The notes: generated from the sequence alone by a model not told the origin. Shown: positions 33,607 through 46,087, numbered from the stretch's first letter. The stretch: DNA of 64,000 nt from Anastrepha obliqua (GCF_027943255.1 NC_072896.1:65180501-65244500), one strand, 5' to 3'. Made by a program: numbers and translations.

Positions 33607-34859
33607 ACGGGTGATTTTTTAGCTATTATCTTTTTAAACTGTTGGTTTAAACAGCTTACGCACGTTTCGTGTTTTGTTTCACTGACAAACATCTTCAGAT
33701 TGGTCTATAATTTAACCATGAATCGTCTTATCATTGATTTTTATTATAAAAATGCGTGTTCTGTTAAGAAAGTTTATCACGCGCTTCTTCCATTTTATGA
33801 TCAGTTTAATCGACCCACTGAAGCGGCTATTCGAGCTAGTGTGAACCAAATTTACATTATTGAACATCAAACCACCAATACGCTTACGTAGAGTGCGAAC
33901 TGAAGAAAATATCGCAGCTGTATCGGCCAGTCTTAATGATGATCATCAATTATCGATTCGTCGCCGTTCGCAGTAATTGGGCCTCTGTTACTCAACAACG
34001 TGGAAAATTTTGCGAAAGGATTTAGGTGTGAAGCCTTTCAAAATACAGCTGGTGCAAGAATTGAAGCCGAACGACCTACCGCAACGCAGAGTTTTTGGTG
34101 AATGGGCTCTTGGAAAGTTGGCTGAAGACCCACTTTTTTATCGAAAAATTGTGTTCAGCGACGAATCTCATTTTTGGATCAATGGGTACGTAAATAAGCA
34201 GAATTGTCGATTTTGGAGTGAAGATCAGCCAGAAGAATTGCAAGAGCTACCAATGTATCAAGGAAAGGTCACAGTTTGGTGCGGTTTATGGGCTGGAGGT
34301 ATCATTGTACCGTACTTCTTCAAAGATGCTGAGAATCGTAACGTAACTGTGAATGGTGAGCGCTACCGTGAAATGATATCCAACTTTTTTTTTGCCCAAA
34401 ATGCAAGAGCTCGACTTGCATGACATGTGGTTTCAGCAAGACAGTGCCACATGCCACACAGCACGCTTAACAATGGACTTGTTGAGAGGCGAGTTCGGTG
34501 AAAATTTTATTTCACGTTCGGGACCTGTCAATTGACCACCCAGATCGTGCGATATAACGCCTTTAGATTATTTTTTGTGGGGCTATGTTAAAGCTCATGT
34601 CTATTCAGACAAGCCTGCTTCAATTAACGCATTGGAGGACAACATTAAAGCATTTATATGTGAGATAACGGCCGAAACATTGGACTAAGCGGATGAAACA
34701 TTTGAAGCGCAGTCGCGGTCAACATTTGAATGAAATAATCTTTAAACATTAAATTATATGGACTGTATTATAGATTTAAATAAAAATTTCATGCATTTTT
34801 CTGAATTTTACGTGTGTTTTTTTGAAAAACTTTTCTATAGCTCTTAAAAAATCACCCTT
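33607..34859 (+). mobile_element. DD41D rosa-type mariner, family A copy 1
   Basis: Left end ACGGGTGATTTTTTA, right end read backward AAGGGTGATTTTTTAAGAGC. TA duplications lie at 33605-33606 and 34860-34861. Inside is one decayed transposase gene. A 5'-truncated copy of the same family lies at 54593-55318 in the opposite direction. Confidence 0.85.
33718..34752 (+). pseudogene. Transposase of rosa-type mariner family A (disabled)
   Basis: ATG at 33718 begins NRLIIDFYYKNACSVKKVYH, a helix-turn-helix start. Frames then shift near 33880, a TAG falls after RRRSQ near 33975, and another shift comes near 34385 (eight T's). Catalytic signatures: first Asp in VFSDESHFWING; second in WFQQDSATCHTA; third in CDITPLDYFLWG, giving 41 residues between the second and third Asp, the rosa (DD41D) spacing. 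The family cannot move itself in this copy. Confidence 0.8.
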
Positions 34860-34861
34860 TA

Positions 34862-35154
34862 TGTATATTTTATGTATTTTTGGTTTTAATCTGATATTTA
34901 TCGTTATTACGATTTTCAACCTTGTTTTTAGATATTTAAATAATGATGAAAGGAGAATTTTATATTAATATTTTCTTTTATTATTATAATTACGAATGGA
35001 TGTTAAAACATCGAAAATAAAATTAGAGAGCGAAGTCGAAAAATTACTAATACTATGTATAATCGCAAAAAGCATTAAGAATTTGTAGGCACTACTTAAG
35101 TTTGATAAAAATGAGTTTTAAGCATTGCCCGATTGATGAAGTGAACGAGGTAAG
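34862..35154. other. AT-rich spacer between two mariners
   Basis: Nothing recognised. Two related mariners landed within 300 bp of each other. Confidence 0.4.
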
Positions 35155-35156
35155 TA

Positions 35157-36461
35157 AAGGGTGATCAATTAAGAGGAGTTTTTTTCATTTGCGTTTTTTT
35201 TACAGATCGCGCGCGAGTTGTGGCAAACTGTCATCTTGGATTTGTTGAACAGCGTTTGGCATTTCATCATGGAAAGACTCACACCGCAACAACGTCTATA
35301 AATTGTTTTCTTCTGTATTATGAAAATCAGCGTTCTGTGACAAATGTTTTTCGTGCGCTTAGACCGCATTATGGTCAACATAATCGGCCTGCCTTAAACA
35401 CTATTCGACATACCATCAACAAATTTGAATCCGAATATTCATTGGTGGATAATTCTCGACCGAATAGACCACGTCCAGCAAGGAGCATTGAGAATATAGC
35501 GGCAGTAGCAGAGAGTGTACGTGAAAACCGCGATGAATCGATTCGGCACCGTTCTCAGCAACTTGGACTGTCGTATGGAACAACTTGGTCAATTTTACGG
35601 AAGGATCTTCATTTAAAAGCATACAAAATACAGCTCGTACAAGAACTAAAGCCAAATGACCTTCCTGCACGTCACCGTTTTGCTGATTGGGCTCTTGAAA
35701 AGATTGAAGAAGATCCGCTGTTTTCGAGCAAAATTTTGTTCAGCGATGAGGCGCATTTCTGGCTCAATGGTTACGTCAATAAGCAAAATTGCCGTATTTG
35801 GGATGAAGAGCAACCAGAACAGGTTCAAGAGCTACCTTTACACCCAGAGAAAACAACGGTCTGGTGTGGTTTATGGGCTGGTGGAATCATCGGTCCATAT
35901 TTTTTCAAAAATTATGATGGCCGCAACGTAACTGTGAATGGTGCTCGCTACCGTACCATGATATCGGACTTTTTGCTACCTGAAATTGAATCTAATGATC
36001 TCTACGACATTTGGTTTCAACAAGACGGAGCCACTTGCCATACAGCTCGTGAAACAATGACTTTATTGAGAAGTCATTTCGGAGAGCAGCTGATTTCACG
36101 TTTAGGACCTGTGAGTTGGCCACCAAGATCTTGTGATATCACACCTTTGGACTTTTTTCTTTGGGGATTCGTGAAGTCCAAGGTCTATGCTGATAAACCA
36201 GCTACGATTGAAGCTCTGGAAGCCAACATTACGCGTGTTATTCACGACATACCAGTCGAAATGCTCGAACGAGTGATTGAAAATTGGACCTTCAGAATGG
36301 ACCACCTTAAGCGTAGTTGCGGCCAACATTTGAATGAAAGTAAAGCAAAAAGTAAATGTCAAAGAATGTCCTTTCAAATGATAAATAAAGGTTTTGAACA
36401 TAATTTACATTTTTGTTTTTTTTTAACTATTGAAAAAAGCACCTCATGATTGATCACCCGT
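35157..36461 (+). mobile_element. DD41D rosa-type mariner, family B (nearly intact)
   Basis: Ends AAGGGTGATCAATTAAGAGG and, on the other strand, ACGGGTGATCAATCATGAGG; TA duplications lie at 35155-35156 and 36462-36463. It encodes one long transposase frame. Confidence 0.9.
35269..36449 (+). pseudogene. Transposase of rosa-type mariner family B, N-terminus broken
   Basis: The native start appears to be the ATG at 35269 (MERLTPQQRL), but that frame meets a TAA at 35299-35301, where a CAA would fit, and a 2-base shift follows near 35312. From there a frame is open to the TGA at 36447-36449. It contains the helix-turn-helix region (HRSQQLGLSYGTTWSILRKD), KIQLVQELKPNDLP, first Asp in ILFSDEAHFWLNG, WCGLWAGGIIGPYFF, second Asp in WFQQDGATCHTA and third in CDITPLDFFLWG (41 residues between the last two). 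The catalytic core is therefore complete, and only the first about 15 residues are damaged. It is the best preserved transposase in the window. Confidence 0.85.
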
Positions 36462-36463
36462 TA

Positions 36464-36782
36464 CTTAAATACGTGAGCATATTTCTGTATGTATTGAATA
36501 CAAGTAACATACTAATTTCTAAATTTAATATTATTCCCCCAATTTTCCGGACACCTCCATATTTTTGCTTGCCACATTGAGGCAACTGCCAAGTACTAAA
36601 AACAAAAAGCTTTATACCTCTTCGAAACTTTACCAGTCGCTATCAAAACATCCCTTTTACCTCACTTTACCTTCGCTTTCTTTTCTTAAGAGGGTTGTAT
36701 GAAATTCGAAAGCCCAAACACTCGTTGCTTTGCTTTCCACAGCTGGAAAGGCACAAAATTCTGTAGTGACATTAGTACTGTC
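36464..36782. other. Upstream of the 36785 promoter
   Basis: AT-rich with no TATA box in the -25 to -35 zone of the predicted start. No coding frame. Confidence 0.35.
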
Positions 36783-36817
36783 TCAGTTGAGTTAAGGACA
36801 TACGCGCGTGCGGTCAT
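36783..36817 (+). promoter_or_regulatory. TATA-less core promoter: Inr plus DPE
   Basis: TCAGTT at 36783-36788 matches the arthropod initiator with A+1 at 36785. GGTCAT at 36812-36817 is a perfect RGWYVT downstream promoter element exactly at +28 to +33, the only spacing that works in flies. Downstream is a roughly 400-bp A-rich, ATG-poor leader-like stretch. The gene's coding exons are not in sight. Confidence 0.65.
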
Positions 36818-38639
36818 AACTGGTATTTAAATTAGACGTTGCAGCAGTACAAATACAAAAGAAAATTAAATGAAAAGTAGTGTGTGTTAAATTTATGTGA
36901 AGTGAAATTTCACAAAATTTTAAAGAAATCTTAAAAAAGATATATTTTCCATTGCTTACTGCAAAAATCCGAAATATGTTTATAGTGTGTTAGGAAGTGT
37001 GCATACTTATAGGCGTTGTACAAAATTCGAAACCTACAACTAGACGTAGGTAAAGTAAAGCAGAGGCTCAGTAGGGAGTGAACACTTTCGAAAAAGCAGT
37101 AAGAAGCAAAGTCAGAAAGCGTAAATTGTGCAAAATTAACAAATTTGTAACAAAATTAAAACTGAGCAACGAAAAATTAATATTAAGCCAGATAAGGTGT
37201 AGAGCAAAATAACGTGTACTTCTTGCGTTTCTTGTATTCCAAATTCCTCTGTATCCACTCAGACATGTGGTAGTGGCGCACCACTACCGCTGCTCAGTAC
37301 CCGCTTAGTCCACATTTCAAGTTGGTTATATTGCGTTGGTAGTCGTGACTTGTGCTCGTCCATTTTAATCCGTTATTCCAATATCAGAAAAGACACCACT
37401 AAGCTATCCGTGGGCGTGTGTAAAAATGTTGTGCCCATAATCAACGCGTCTTCGTATTCGCAAAATTCTTGGAACCGTTTAGTACCAATACATTTCGAAC
37501 TTTTTACGCTCATGGTTTTCGAAATCACGAGTTGTGCCGCGCATCTCATCTATATCTTGGCGCTACGTGAGGTGCGGCGTCCGGTTCATGCTTGCTACCT
37601 TTTCGACTTTCCGCTTTAGCGCCGTCTTCGTTCGCTACTAATTTATTACCCGCACTGTGGTGTGATTTAGGTTTGCTGCTCGTGTTTTTGTTGTGAACTG
37701 TGACTTTTGCATACAGGCATATATTTTGCATAACCAAAAGTGTAAGTGCTGCGTTTGCCATTGTTGCCACTGATGCGTTACTCTTTGAGCTCTTGCTTTC
37801 ATTGTGCTTTTACGTGTGTCCTTTTTACCATTCTTCGTATATTTCCCCATTCGTTAGCGCGACCGAACTTGTTTTTTCGCTCGCTTTTATGTTGAATTGA
37901 AGTCTGCAGCGTTAGTGAGTATACAACATCAAAATTCCTTCACAAACACCTATGGAAGTGTGAGTTTATTTGTGCAGATGTGTGTGTGCATGTATGCGAG
38001 CAGAGCCCAAAGTAATACAACCGGATATAAGTGTGCGACAACCGGCTTTATTAGCCCATCGGATGTTGGCTTCAGGAAGTGTGAAAGATGCATAATCTCT
38101 TCTGCGTGTGAAACTTGCCAAATGTGTTCTAGTAATCGAAATGAAAAAGAAAATTAATTACATGAAAAAAATGTATTAAATTTTTATTATGTGCGCGTAT
38201 CCTAAACACAGGATCCATTGAAGGGTTCAGAGTGGTAAAATAATATTGTTTTATTCAAAATCCATACAAGGTGTGAAAATTTAACTCAGCAATAATCGCT
38301 CTTTATGCTGATCCACTACATATATACTGCATACATATATTTATTGTTCGATACATGCAACAGCTGCACATGGAGTCAGCGTGACAGCTGTTTATGAACC
38401 CAAAACGAAAGGTACGAAAGACATAAAACTAGTGTTCTACCACCAGTTACATATATACACGCATATTTAAGTTAAAATAAAACTGTAAAGCTTTGCATCG
38501 ATACACATTTTTGTAAACCCTTCATTAACAAAATTGTTCTTAACTAACCAATTACATTACAGCTCAAATTTCATCGTCTATACAAAAATTTTAAAAACTT
38601 TTTTTAAATCACGGCTAATGTGCCCTTTAAACTGTGTGG
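36818..38639 (+). other. Putative untranslated first exon(s)/first intron
   Basis: CGTAGGTAAAG near 37045-37055 and AAGGTGTAG near 37195 are candidate donors. A perfect 8-bp hairpin GGTAGTGG..CCACTACC lies at 37269-37288. The open frames here (for example one on the minus strand at 37546-37761) have no recognisable domain and I do not call them. Confidence 0.35.
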
Positions 38640-39600
38640 TTAGGGTTAGGTTAGGTTAGATAGATAGATATATGAGGTTAGTACTTCGACCTCATGCTCT
38701 TTTGTGCCCTCTACTCATCACAGTACTCTTGTCCAAGCCCAGTTCTCTTATTAAACTCAGGATAGAGGTGGTTTGGATTGAGCGTATGTGCCTTTCATCT
38801 GGCTGCAGTTGGCCAAGATGTCGCAACCTTCTCTTCTCTCAACCTTAGGGTCCTCTGAGATTGGTCGCCGAAACGGCAAGAGTCCGTAGACTAAATCTTG
38901 ATCATGTTCGGATGACTTCGCAGTCTGCAATGGCCTGTGAGGATGCTTGTGAGCATTCTGAGATTATCCTTGGGGAGGGTTATGAGTTGTTTAAACCTCT
39001 TTTGGTTGTACCTTCCCAGTAAGGTTAGGTTGGTCAGGTTACTTGTCTAAGACAAGACAGGCCCATTTCGATACCTGTATTTGATTTCTATCCCCTAACT
39101 AAATTGCTTAAACCACTTAGATATTTTCAGAAAGGTAACTAGGTCCTTCAGTGAGACATTTGCAAATTTTCGAGGTCTTAAAAGAAATAATCGCCAAAAT
39201 ATTTGGCACGGCTTCTTTGAAGTGCAAGACATTCACAGAGGGGGTGTTGTGCCGACTTAATTTCTTCTTCATCTCCACAACTCTTGCAGAAGTCATTGTG
39301 AGGTACACCCGTTTTACTGGATCGGGTGCCAATAGTGCAGAGTTCCGTTACAAAACCTGTGAGGACGCTGTTAGTTGATTTGTTGAACCCAAGCAGACAT
39401 TTTGTCCTTTTAAGATTCAGGCCGGAGCGCTCTGGAGACCCTGCAGTTAGTAGTTAGGGACCAACTTTTTTTGGTTTCTGCAGTTTGTACAGTTCTTTTA
39501 GAGGAATGCTTATGTCCTTTATGTCCAGAAGGTCAAGCTCAGAGCCTTTCCTTGCACACTCATTCGCTCTTTCACTCCAGAGTGGCAGGGGACCCACAGA
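38640..39600 (-). pseudogene. C-terminal ends of R1/jockey-like LINEs (RNase H and CCHC), antisense
   Basis: Read on the minus strand from 39600: a WVP(G/C)HSGVK-type RNase H motif, then LTGFVTELCTIGTRSS, HNDFCRSCGDEEE and PLCECLALQRSRAKYFGDYF, which is the Cys-rich C-terminus of RNase H-bearing LINEs. A second, separate piece (MLTSILTGHCRLRSHPNMIK) follows at 38890-38970. Many stops and shifts. The left end is a TAGATAGATA and GGTTAGGTTA run, the reverse of the LINE's tail. Confidence 0.6.
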
Positions 39601-41330
39601 CCTGCTATTTCACCACTGGTGTGAGTAAGCTCTGGTCCACCGTAAGGTCTCTGTCGAACCCGACCCGAAGAGAATCCCGAGCTATTTTAGCCGATTTTTC
39701 ACACTGCATCCTCCGGCCGACAGATTAAAGCGTCCTGTCACCAGACGGCTGCTCAAACTGACGAACGGAGGTTCAGAGGGCCATCAACAAATCCAAATCA
39801 TCTAAAGCCATTGGCCCTGACGGACTGAACATACTGATACTGAAGTACCTGGGACCATTGGGAGTACGATTTTTCACAAGGGTTTTCAATCTGTCCCTGG
39901 CCGCTCCCACTACTGAAACCTGGGAAACCCGTCAACCAAGGGGAATCTCATCGTCCGATAACTCTCCTTTCCCCAGTAGTGAAAACACTTGAAGCCCTCC
40001 TACGCCCACTCTTCACGAAACACCTGGCCCCAGTCCAACATCAGTTTAGTTTCCGACGAGTGCATAGCACCACCACAGCACTCACCGCAGGCTTAACCAA
40101 AATCGCCCCTGAGAGAGGCGACTTTCGAAACAGTCAGCCATTCCCCGCTACTAGATGATATTTATCAGTCGACACTCCCGCCCCATCAAAATAGAGGAAG
40201 ATAAAGCAAGGTGTTCCACAGGGTGTTGTCCTTTCACCCTTCCTTTTCAACTTCTACGTCTCGAAACTCCCCCAGCCAACAGAAGAAGTCTCCCTGGTAT
40301 CATACGCTGACGACTGCATGATAATGCCGTCGGGCAATGACATTGATGGCCTGTGTTCCTAAGTGAACATCTACCTCACCGACCTTTCTCGCTTTTTCAC
40401 TGCGAGAAATCTCCAACTTGCTCCCACTAAGTCCACGGCGACCCTCTTTAAAACCTCGACAAAGGAGGTCAAACTGCAACTCAAGGTAAAAGTCGACGAC
40501 ACACCAATTCCGACTGTTAACAATTCCAAAATTTTGGGTGAACCTCCTTCTCAGCGCATACAACCGCTATTGCCACTAAAGTCCAAAATTGCAACAAGGT
40601 CGTCGAATTGCTTGCCGGCAGCCCTTGGGGCAAAGACAAAATTGTTGCTATCGACATTTAAGGCATTGGTCGGCCGGTTCTAAACTATGCTACGCCTGTC
40701 TGGTCGCCTGGAACCATTGACCCGCAGTGGATAAAGCTCCAGACTTGCCAAAACACTGTCATTCGGACAGCGACGGGTTGCCTCATGATGTCGCTTCTTC
40801 AACACCTTCACAATGAGGCACAGATGCTCCCTGTAATAGAGCACAACAAACTGCTCAGCAAGCAGTTACTGTTAGGGTGCTACCGTAGGTTTCACCCTTG
40901 CAGACACCTGTTTGAGCCAGAGCCGCCTCCTAGGCACGTCAAGAGACACCTATTAAACCGACGAGATCCAGGACAAAGCTAAGAGGCATTTACTGGACCG
41001 GACAGTGTTTAGACAGACATTAGACAGACATTCATCGGGAGACCGTTGCCGACCACCGAATGCCGTAATCGGAGACCAACCCCCACCCACAGCAGATGAA
41101 GAACTCTAGATTCCCGGTGAGACCAGCGCAACACTGGCACAATTACGTTCTGGATATTGTAGCAGGTTAAACTCCTACTTATCTAGAATAGACCTCGATA
41201 TACCAAACATATGTCTGGCATATGAAGATACCCCGCACGACACTAAGAATCTTTTCACATGCCCCTTAAAACCTATTCATCTAACACCCCTCTCCCTCTG
41301 GACCCAGCCCATCGAAACAGCATTGAGCGG
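39601..41330 (+). mobile_element. 2A-LINE copy 2: RT to C-terminus, with deletions
   Basis: Starts within the linker shared with copy 1 (GTGAGTAAGCTCTGGTCCAC). It has several small deletions relative to copy 1 (around 39870-39960 and 40090-40200) but covers the part copy 1 lacks. That part includes VSYADDCMIMPSGND at about 40297-40340 (the catalytic YADD), a frame at 40363-40683 after it, and a C-terminal Cys/His segment (SYLSRIDLDIPNICLAYEDT; NLFTCPLKP). It ends near 41330. The two copies together give the element's order; neither is functional. Confidence 0.75.
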
Positions 41331-42381
41331 AAAAATTGAGGAAAACGCAGAGCATATGATTGACGTAAAGTTCCAGTTTTTTTACATTTATTTATACATT
41401 TTTTCAAAGAAAGTATGGGTACTGTATTTGATGACGCAATAATGTGCACCTGCAAGTATGCAATATATTATACGAATTCTTTTAAAGGCAAATTCATTGA
41501 ACAGGTAGGCTGGAAAACTTAGTACATACCTATGCAACCAATACATACTGGTATGTTTCTTCATATGTTTGGATTTGATAATTCTACAATTTTCTACCGC
41601 CATTTTTCTTCTCACAAAAACCTGCTTCTTTGGTCCCATCGAGTGCTATATATTTTATGTATAAGTATTTATATGTACATGTATGTCATATTTACAATAG
41701 CTGTGTTTTGGGGGGCTGCCTTTCAATTTTACGCTTTACTACGCCACAAATAGTTGATTGCCATTTCGTGTTGGAGTTTATTGGAATTTAATTGGCATTT
41801 CCACTTTACAGTGCGCTTAAATACATACATATGCACACATAAGGATGTATTAGCTCATACGTATAAGGATTGTAATTATGTATTTACATAAATACTCGTA
41901 TACGAGTATAACCTTCATATACATATGTATGTACGTACGAATTAATACGTATGTGAGTGCCTGTCCAGTTGTGGTTAGTGTTTCGAAGAAAGAGGTGGAG
42001 GAAAATAAGAAAATCATAGAAAAGTTGTGTAGTGCCTATAGTGCCTGAGTCATGACAGAATGATTTATAACGATATAGGCAATTTTACAGCACTGCGGCG
42101 ACCAACTGAGTACTTTTGGAGCCATATATAAGATATGCCTCTACTTTTACTTGCCAAAGAATATTTTCAATAGAGATAAAGATGAAGTTTTAAGCTAAAC
42201 AGAATCGAATTATAAGGAGAACTTGTATGGGAAGTGGAAGTGATACCAAGAAGTAAACATCCATCCAAAAGAACGAGCTATGGGAACTTGCAAACACGTT
42301 ATGGACGAATAATTCAACCACGACAAGCCGAAAGCTCATCGCCTCAACGCCATATATATATCATTTATTTATTCTTATATA
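41331..42381. other. AT-rich spacer
   Basis: Only short ATAC/TATG microsatellite-like stretches (for example 41655-41685 and 41880-41960). No coding exon supported. Confidence 0.4.
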
Positions 42382-42707
42382 CAGGGTGCCCCATCTTTTA
42401 TGTCGGTATGAAAACATTAAATAACTTTAAAAAAAAAACTGATTTACAATTTATTAAAACTATTTTTTGAATACAATACCAATCAAGTGGTCACCTTTAT
42501 TAACAATCATAAACTGCGATCTTTTTCCTGCGTTTGTCATTACCTTGTCAAGCATTTCGGATTTTATACCGTCCATTTCGGTTGTTTCGGTGTAAAGCGA
42601 TCCATGGTTGAAATTATACTGAATTGACTTATCGAAAACATGTATGTTGAAGTCGCTCGATTGGTAAATGACAAGTTATTCAGCGTTTACATACCGACAT
42701 AACCCTG
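42382..42707. mobile_element. 326-bp MITE-like element with Tc1/mariner ends
   Basis: Left end CAGGGTGCCCCATCTTTTAT with GTCGGTATGAAAAC; right end reversed CAGGGTTATGTCGGTATGTA. The shared core ATGTCGGTATG lies a few bases further in on the left. TA lies on both sides (42380-42381, 42708-42709). No transposase frame. Confidence 0.8.
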
Positions 42708-42709
42708 TA

Positions 42710-43258
42710 TAAAAACTACAAATGACACATAGGTCCTTTGTTTGGCCAAGTATTTCCTCCAATTTACGGCATACGTCATGAGCCTCCGCCATCGAGCATG
42801 AGCAAATTGTTACAAGAAGCTATGGTATGACATAAAACACTCGGGGCGCTATTGCAAACAAATTTTTTTATCATTCGATATCTCATAGCGGTTACTAGTC
42901 CCGATACTAAGCAGATACAGGCCTCGAACACATCCATTATATTGGCTATGACGGCCAATATAAAAACTTCGAGCAGGGATGGTGAAGTAAAAATAGGTGT
43001 TGTACACGCTGTCAACAAGCAGAGATGCGACACGGCAAAAAAATATGTTAATGTGTTATGTACACACATTTATACTGAGTAATATACTTGTGCGAGTACA
43101 TATGTACATATAGGTATGTCACGTCGTAGTTATAGTATAGTAGATGCAAGAGAATGGTTTACAAATACGTGGTGCCTGCTATTTTTATAATTTGTAAATT
43201 ACTCGACATTCATACTTGTATGTGTGTATGTATGTATATGTACCCAAACTGGGAAAAG
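42710..43258. other. Spacer
   Basis: No feature supported; TATG microsatellite near 43095-43120 and 43205-43240. Confidence 0.4.
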
Positions 43259-44385
43259 TATAAAGGCTTGCTTGCCTATGCATCACCCCAACAGCTGGCA
43301 TGGAAACACTCCTTAATCTCCCACCACTTCATATAGCAATCCAAGAGGAAGCAGCTACGCAAGCACTCGTGCTACACATGAAAAAAAATTTCAAATTAGG
43401 CAACCTCACCGGTCACCTAAATATCCTAAACAAAATCAAAAACACCTCAAGTCTCAGACCACATTGACCCAACCCTCTGTTTCACAAAAGGATACACAGT
43501 TACCTTTCCTGAGAGGATCGAGTGGAAAACAAACCCAAAATGGATGAATGATGATTCACAAAAATGGTACACTGATGGATCAAAAACACCTTATGGTGTA
43601 GGAGCAGGAGTAGTGGGGCCCAGAATCCACAAATCATTCACTCTCACCAGGGACACCACCATCTTCCAAGCGGAACTATACGCAATAATGGAAGCAGCAA
43701 ACATCATGCAACGTAGAAACTACAAGAGAGTAAAGATCAAAATACTCTCGGACAGCCAATCAGTTCTAAAAGCTTTAGATAGCTATACCTACAACTCAAA
43801 AACCCTCTTAGAATGCCACAAGGCACTCAATAACCTGGCATCCAAAAACAATGTCTCATTGATTTGGGTACCGGGACATGAGGGATATGACGGCAACCAA
43901 AAGGCAGACTTTCAAGCCAGAAAAGGGGCAGATGCAAACTTCATCGGACCTAGTCCCATGTTCGGATTCAACAAAAACAGCCTGAAACAAAAAGTAAAAT
44001 ACTGGGCCAAAACTCTATTAAATCAGCATTGGAACAACGTAGAGGGTATTAGACTCTCCAAAAAATTCCTAAGTTTCAACGCTAAAAGAGCTAACATGGC
44101 CCTTACGATAACAAAAAGAGCATTCGCACTCTCACAGGCGCCCTCACGGGTCACTTCACCTGCAACAAACACTTACATAAATTAGGCATAACTAACACCA
44201 GCACCTGCAGATTTTGCTGCGAAGATGAGGAGTCTATAGAACATCTCATTAGCGAATGTCCGGGGTTGACGCTTAAAGGAAAAGGCTTTTAAACAAGTTC
44301 ATGCTTACAGATGAAGACCTTCAATCACTCCCTCAGAAGGAGCTGGTACAATTCATAAGCATACTTAACAGTCAATAGACAGCAT
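43259..44385 (+). pseudogene. 3' end of a jockey/R1-type LINE with RNase H domain
   Basis: Begins with a thumb/linker piece (METLLNLPPLHIAIQEEA) and leads into an RNase H domain open from 43544. Catalytic positions: Asp in KWYTDGSKT, Glu in FQAELYAIMEA, Asp in ILSDSQSVLKAL, Asp in NQKADFQARKG, with WVPGHEGYDG between. After a frameshift near 44140 a CRFCCEDEESIEHLISECPG zinc segment follows, typical of this LINE class. The 5' part (endonuclease, RT) is absent, as expected of 5'-truncated LINEs. Confidence 0.8.
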
Positions 44386-46087
44386 AGGGTGCACAATAGA
44401 TCAATATGGTCGCAGTGCTAAAGGGCCATACCTTAACCCTTTACAACCATTAACCATGTATCCATATACCAGCATAATTTCATTCACTCAAGTAAAGTGT
44501 TTATTTATGTATGTATGTGTATCCCCTAATTTATTAATTTTTTTTTGTAAACGAAATTTTATGTCACGCCGCCTTTATGCGTACAACAATTCGCATACTC
44601 GTATATATTCGTATTGTGTGTTGAGTGAACCTTTTGATTTTTTCTTGAATTTCGTACACATGGCTTTTGGCGGTAGGCGCTACACATTTTCTATGTTAGC
44701 ATGAAAGCGTCGTTTCCCAGTACAATTACCGGATATGTATTTATATTTTCATTTACACTTTTACAGAATTTATACATACATACATATGTTTTTTCCAGCG
44801 GAAATGGTTTGATGGTCTTCCGTTGTACGGTGCAATTGTGGACAAAATTGAAATAGCTCCCATCAACCCACACACTCTCTGCAAGTAAATATGTTCAACG
44901 CATTTAGAGGGCTTGTGTAAAAAGTATTCTGGGAAAAGTTTAAGGAAAATGTATGTATTTATTTCGTCTGAAGGTGATAGAAAACCTTAGAATTCTTCAA
45001 AGTATATTCATTGAGAGTCGAACACCTTTGCCAGTGGCTATTCCATAACTTGAAGACTCGCTGTTGGACGGATTCTGGGAGGTGGAAAAAAGTTTGATTT
45101 GACTGAGTTGAGGCAGTAAGAGATTACGTGCGTTTTTAGGGACTGATCTTCCAGCACCGAGCGGGCTGCACCTACAGGCGCGTCAATAGAAATTTGTTTT
45201 CAATACTTTAATACATGTATATGTATATATATACAAGCCTGGTATATTCACATATAAATATGTATGTTAATATCATGTTGTATGTTCATATGCATGCCTG
45301 AGCATGCGAGATAACCGTTTAACAGTGCTGATATGACTTTTTGCTGTAACCCAATCTTGTGTGTTTTTGTTTGTTCAATCCATTTATTGTTTATGCGAAT
45401 GTGTGCGATCGTATGTGTGTTCGTTTTCTTTTAAGCGCTTTGCCATTTTATTATGGTCATTTGTTCGATTTGCTATTTTTTTGTTTGTTGGCAATACATA
45501 TTTATTTGTACTGGTTCATTGCAAATTGGATTGATAAATTTGGTTTCATTTCTCTGCATTTATGTGAATTTTACCAGTTTGAAGAAAATAATTGTTTGTA
45601 AGCAGAAATATATACATACATATGTACCAGACATACCACGTTGACATGGGAAGTTTTTTCACCTGAAAATATTATAGCAAAAGCAACAAGTACAATGTGT
45701 ACTATTTTAACCCTCTTAGTAAAAAGTGTTAAAAGTGCGACAAGACGCTTTTCACTAAATTTGAAATTACTTCGAAAAGAGAGTATTTATTTATTGACTG
45801 TGGTAACCTTACTTTTCATTACAGTATACAGCCAAAATAAACCAACAGCCAAAAGATCTAATTCCTATCTAAAATTAAATTTTCATGACCCATACCCTTA
45901 TACTATTTTAGATGCCTGTTTATCAATTTAAAATCTCCGTAGTATCGCCGATCTTTTTGTCTTTGTCTTTGGTGTTTGATATTATTGTGGATTGCCCTTT
46001 CCTTCTAGATGCTTTCCATTTTGGCTTTATAAGAACTCTGTATGCAGACAATGCACCTGCCATGAGAGCTATGATCGACTATAATAC
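44386..46087. other. AT-rich spacer without recognised features
   Basis: No coding exon, TIR or repeat match seen over 1.7 kb. Some ORFs have hydrophobic composition but no splice or start support. Confidence 0.4.

Noticed and set aside
37546..37761. 71-aa minus frame with a hydrophobic start (MANAALTLLVMQ)
   Set aside because: No splice, poly(A) or homology support; lies inside the putative leader/intron of the 36785 promoter.
37897..38157. Cys-containing 86-aa + frame
   Set aside because: No ATG at its start, irregular Cys spacing, no splice support.
38640..38670. GGTTAGGTTAGG run resembling the arthropod TTAGG telomere repeat
   Set aside because: Only a few units, at the reversed tail of a LINE fragment; Diptera are known to lack TTAGG telomeres.
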